NCBI GenBank assembly: GCA_031290095.1
Contig: JAITOF010000021.1
Coordinates: forward strand, 1 to 53,351
Length of the DNA stretch: 53,351 nt
Reading direction: 5' to 3'
Origin: Candidatus Methanoplasma porotermitis
Lineage (GTDB): Archaea > Thermoplasmatota > Thermoplasmata > Methanomassiliicoccales > Methanomethylophilaceae
Shown here: positions 51,498 through 53,351 of the stretch, one piece after another
Layout of the letters: each line of letters begins with the position of its first letter
Position numbering within the stretch: position 1 is the first letter of the stretch
The notes under the pieces: model-generated
Told to the model about the DNA's origin: nothing
Seen by the model: the letters and a program-made list of their open reading frames with translations, nothing else
The model's database searches: none
Translations under genes and position numbers: made by a program

Positions 51498-51626
51498 ATG
51501 ACGATAGAGTACGACAACGACGATGAAATCAGTTATTTTTGTCCTCATTGTCGTAAATGCCTCATCTGGGACAAGCATCAAGATTGCCCTGTCATCTTCA
51601 TGCGCTTTCGCGAAGAAAAGAGATGA
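51498..51626 (+). CDS. Small Cys-rich ORF (42 residues)
   Basis: ATG 51498 to TGA 51626 encodes MTIEYDNDDEISYF then CPHCRKC and WDKHQDC, giving C15, C18, C21 and C30 plus His residues for a zinc site, and ends MRFREEKR. It is AT-rich compared with the flanking genes, which suggests separate ancestry. I see no good ribosome-binding site (the ATG follows CAAAAAA). The preceding 51326-51497 shows only AT-rich promoter-like DNA (CATATCTTG) and no other gene. Confidence 0.5.
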   Translation: MTIEYDNDDEISYFCPHCRKCLIWDKHQDCPVIFMRFREEKR

Positions 51627-51654
51627 TTGAACACTTGACCAAACGATGTTACAG

Positions 51655-51680
51655 ATCTTGACCTCGACAGTTGGGTGAGC
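51655..51680 (+). repeat. Direct repeat, left copy
   Basis: ATCTTGACCTCGACAGTTGG then GTGAGC. It matches the right copy at 53231-53255 except for one extra G. A third partial copy of its core, CGACAGTTG, lies at 51703-51711. Confidence 0.85.
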
Positions 51681-51747
51681 ACTTTTCTAGGGTTGCCCTA
51701 TTCGACAGTTGAGGGCCGACGAGGCTTACGCTGACGTCTGCACGCTT

Positions 51748-51809
51748 CCCCGGCGGCTCGCCGGGGGCGTCCGCCCCCGTTCCGGGGCGGAGGCGGCCGT
51801 CACGCCGCC
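51748..51809. repeat. Chain of overlapping GC-rich hairpins at the transposase 3' end
   Basis: Four stems share arms: CCCCGGCG/CGCCGGGG (51748-51766), GGGGGCG/CGCCCCC (51763-51778), CCCCG/CGGGG (51775-51787) and GGCGGC/GCCGCC (51792-51809). The first three are mutually exclusive in pairs. The chain overlaps the transposase stop codon. It could be a terminator blocking read-in transcription or a subterminal transposase site. Confidence 0.6.
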
Positions 51810-53209
51810 GCCCGGGACCGTATGTCGCCCGTTGTCTCGGTAGAAATGCGCTCCCAGTTGCTGTACACGGGCTCGAGGCGGCGCCTTCCTTCGTACCTCA
51901 CGGCAACCGTCGAACGGGCCAGGGAGCGGACGATGGATTCTTCCGAGGGCTTGGCAATGACGGCCTCGGCCTTCCCGGCGACCTTCTTCTCCTCCTCCCG
52001 CCCCCTCATCTCGTGCCTCGCCATCGCTATGACCGCCTCTGCGAGCAGAGCCAGAAGCATCGACCCCCTCACCGAGTCGTCGCTCCAGACCCTCAGAGGC
52101 TTGATGCCCGCGACCCTCTTCATCGACGAGATCAGGTGTTCGATCGCGACCCTATTCCGATACTTCATAAGGGCCTCGAGAGGCGTCAATTCGACCGACG
52201 ACTCGAGCTTGAAAAACCCGCAGCGGGGGCCCTTCTCGTCCTCTATCATCTGCGCTATCGACTCGGGGGCGTCGTCCAGGAGGTCGTCCTGGAAAGACGC
52301 CCGGGGGTCGACCTTTATCCCGGGGTGGCGGGCCTTCACGGTGAAGAAGTCCGAATTGCGGATCTTCCCCGTCCTGCGGATCTCGCCCTGGGTCGCCACG
52401 CGCTTCTCCACGACGCTCGTCGCACGCTCCTCCGCCTTCATGGCCAGGGGCGCCGAGAAGAACACGTACGTCGTCCTGCCGGAGGTCTTGAACACGCGCT
52501 TCAGGCAACAGACGCCGTCCTCCACAGCCTCGAAGCAGGTCCTGTGCTCGCGTATGTACGCGTCGTCGGAGGCGTTCATCTTCACCCTCGCGAGGTGGTT
52601 GTTGCCAGCCTTCACGATGTTGTTCAGGACGTCCTCGGAGGCGCCGCCGTCGTCCGTGACGGTCCAGGAGCCTTTCCGGACCATCCCCATCGCCGCAGGG
52701 AGGACCTCCCTGAACATCTCGGGGTCCGTGGCGTTGCCCTCGTGCTCCTTGACGAACATCGGGATCCTCGACTCTTGAAGCCGGGCCGTCATGAACTCCA
52801 CCTGCTTCTTTCCGGGGCTCCTGTCCCGGTCGTAGCCGAACTTGGCGAGGCCGGCCCTGCTCCAGCGGCAGGCCACGGCCGTCCCGTCCGTGTCGACGTC
52901 CGTGTTCGCGAAGCCGAACGCGGAGCACAGCCCCTTCCACATCCGCGCTATGACCTCCTCGGTGCGCGCCCCGAGTATCTCCACGCCTCTGTTCAGGGTC
53001 CTCTGCCCCATGCGCCCCGGGATCCCTAGCTCCGCCCGCACGTTCGGGTTGCCGAGCCACTCGGCGCACCCGCTCATGGAGTTGCGGCCCATGAGTGAGC
53101 ACGCGGTCACGGCCGCGACTGTCTGCCGCATCGGCACGCCCTTGGACTTGAACGCGTCCACGAGGTCGAGGACCCCCGTGAGCGACAGATAGAACTCGAC
53201 CGTCTTCAC
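51800..53209 (-). CDS. Transposase, IS1634/IS4-like DDE type
   Basis: A 469-residue DDE transposase. The first acidic motif is DVDTDGTAV (about residues 104-112) followed by LAKFGYDRDRSPGKKQVEFM, typical of the IS1634 group. The second is WTVTDDGGASEDVLNN. The glutamate lies in RVAIEHLISSMKRVAGIKPLRVW, in part the Y..R..IE....K motif. The frame is intact, so the element may be active. Codon use is GC-rich like the host genes. It lies at the right edge of the accessory island. Confidence 0.9.
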   Translation of the reverse strand: MKTVEFYLSLTGVLDLVDAFKSKGVPMRQTVAAVTACSLMGRNSMSGCAEWLGNPNVRAELGIPGRMGQRTLNRGVEILGARTEEVIARMWKGLCSAFGFANTDVDTDGTAVACRWSRAGLAKFGYDRDRSPGKKQVEFMTARLQESRIPMFVKEHEGNATDPEMFREVLPAAMGMVRKGSWTVTDDGGASEDVLNNIVKAGNNHLARVKMNASDDAYIREHRTCFEAVEDGVCCLKRVFKTSGRTTYVFFSAPLAMKAEERATSVVEKRVATQGEIRRTGKIRNSDFFTVKARHPGIKVDPRASFQDDLLDDAPESIAQMIEDEKGPRCGFFKLESSVELTPLEALMKYRNRVAIEHLISSMKRVAGIKPLRVWSDDSVRGSMLLALLAEAVIAMARHEMRGREEEKKVAGKAEAVIAKPSEESIVRSLARSTVAVRYEGRRRLEPVYSNWERISTETTGDIRSRAAA

Positions 53210-53230
53210 AAGCCCGAACGGAACTGATAT

Positions 53231-53255
53231 ATCTTGACCTCGACAGTTGGTGAGC
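53231..53255 (+). repeat. Direct repeat, right copy
   Basis: ATCTTGACCTCGACAGTTGG then TGAGC, 22 bases upstream of the transposase start. Beyond it, 53256-53351 contains AAAACCCGGTTTT, a palindrome, then a G-rich tract and no gene I can support. Confidence 0.85.
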
Positions 53256-53351
53256 TAAAAACCCGGTTTTGAGGGGCGGGGGGAGGGGTCGCGGCCGAAA
53301 GGTCGAAAGGGAGCCCGGAACATCCTTTGAGTATGTCAAAACAAACAAGGT

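Larger units (their letters stand above)
51655..53255 (-). mobile_element. Insertion sequence, IS1634/IS4-like, between direct repeats
   Basis: A transposase gene on the minus strand is flanked by copies of ATCTTGACCTCGACAGTTGG. Both copies read the same way, so they are not ordinary terminal inverted repeats. The element limits are therefore uncertain. The window ends 96 bases beyond the right copy. Confidence 0.6.

Noticed and set aside
1-53351. tRNA, rRNA or known riboswitch
   Set aside because: I scanned the gaps for T-loop-like motifs and cloverleaf-sized structures and saw none; GTTCGA-like strings occur only inside coding genes.

Overview
The window is archaeal DNA, most likely from a methanogen-related member of the Thermoplasmata (Methanomassiliicoccales-like). 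The archaeal markers are ribosomal protein L40e, a proteasome beta subunit, the KH/beta-CASP termination factor aCPSF1 (FttA), membrane LonB, Hel308, glycerol-1-phosphate dehydrogenase (archaeal lipid), archaeal-type MetK, NadM and UPF0179. Many genes have TATA boxes about 25-40 bases before the start. A nickel regulator (NikR), an iron-sulfur flavoprotein and a tetrahydrofolate ligase fit a methanogen relative. None of the CDS stops I checked is TAG: nearly all are TGA and a few are TAA. That fits, but does not prove, a lineage that reserves UAG for pyrrolysine.

Layout. 1-6.8 kb: L40e, then a REC-DUF835 response regulator, enolase and nicotinate phosphoribosyltransferase as an operon, a small zinc-ribbon protein and convergent topoisomerase I. 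6.9-10.3 kb: an accessory patch with NikR and a dyad upstream of it, an ADP-ribosyltransferase toxin-like gene followed by a twice-frameshifted acidic gene, and a DUF4143 ATPase. 10.4-40 kb: mostly core genes in short operons. These cover MFS export, LeuRS, UbiX, aCPSF1, proteasome, ThrB-ThrC, Hel308, a membrane-anchored transglutaminase, LonB, a PPOx-like protein, SfsA, NadM-PncC-ThiF-PurC, EgsA-UPF0179, an iron-sulfur flavoprotein, a HisA-like protein, Fhs, MetK-DUF4443-TIM barrel-Sel1, an HTH-CBS regulator and RNase Z. Many neighbours are convergent with zero to 23 bases between or overlapping them.

40.1-53.3 kb is an accessory, defence-like island. It holds a RecB/Cas4-like Fe-S nuclease and a 12-unit array of about 11-bp repeats in front of an AlbA_2/ATPase/wHTH regulator. 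Two tandem CARF-like (HFX_2341/DUF6293-type) regulators follow. Next is an apparently uncharacterised operon: NYN-domain RNase, coiled-coil protein, DUF2130 coiled-coil nuclease, a small FESACC-motif protein and a UvrD-like helicase with a zinc ribbon. A second FESACC paralogue sits just upstream. A 42-residue Cys-rich ORF and an IS1634/IS4-type transposase between 25-bp direct repeats close the window.

The best candidates for an undescribed system are the NYN/coiled-coil/DUF2130/FESACC/UvrD operon, the repeat array with its AlbA_2 gene, and the ADP-ribosyltransferase with its broken acidic partner. All functional assignments come from reading motifs and gene order; no database search was run.
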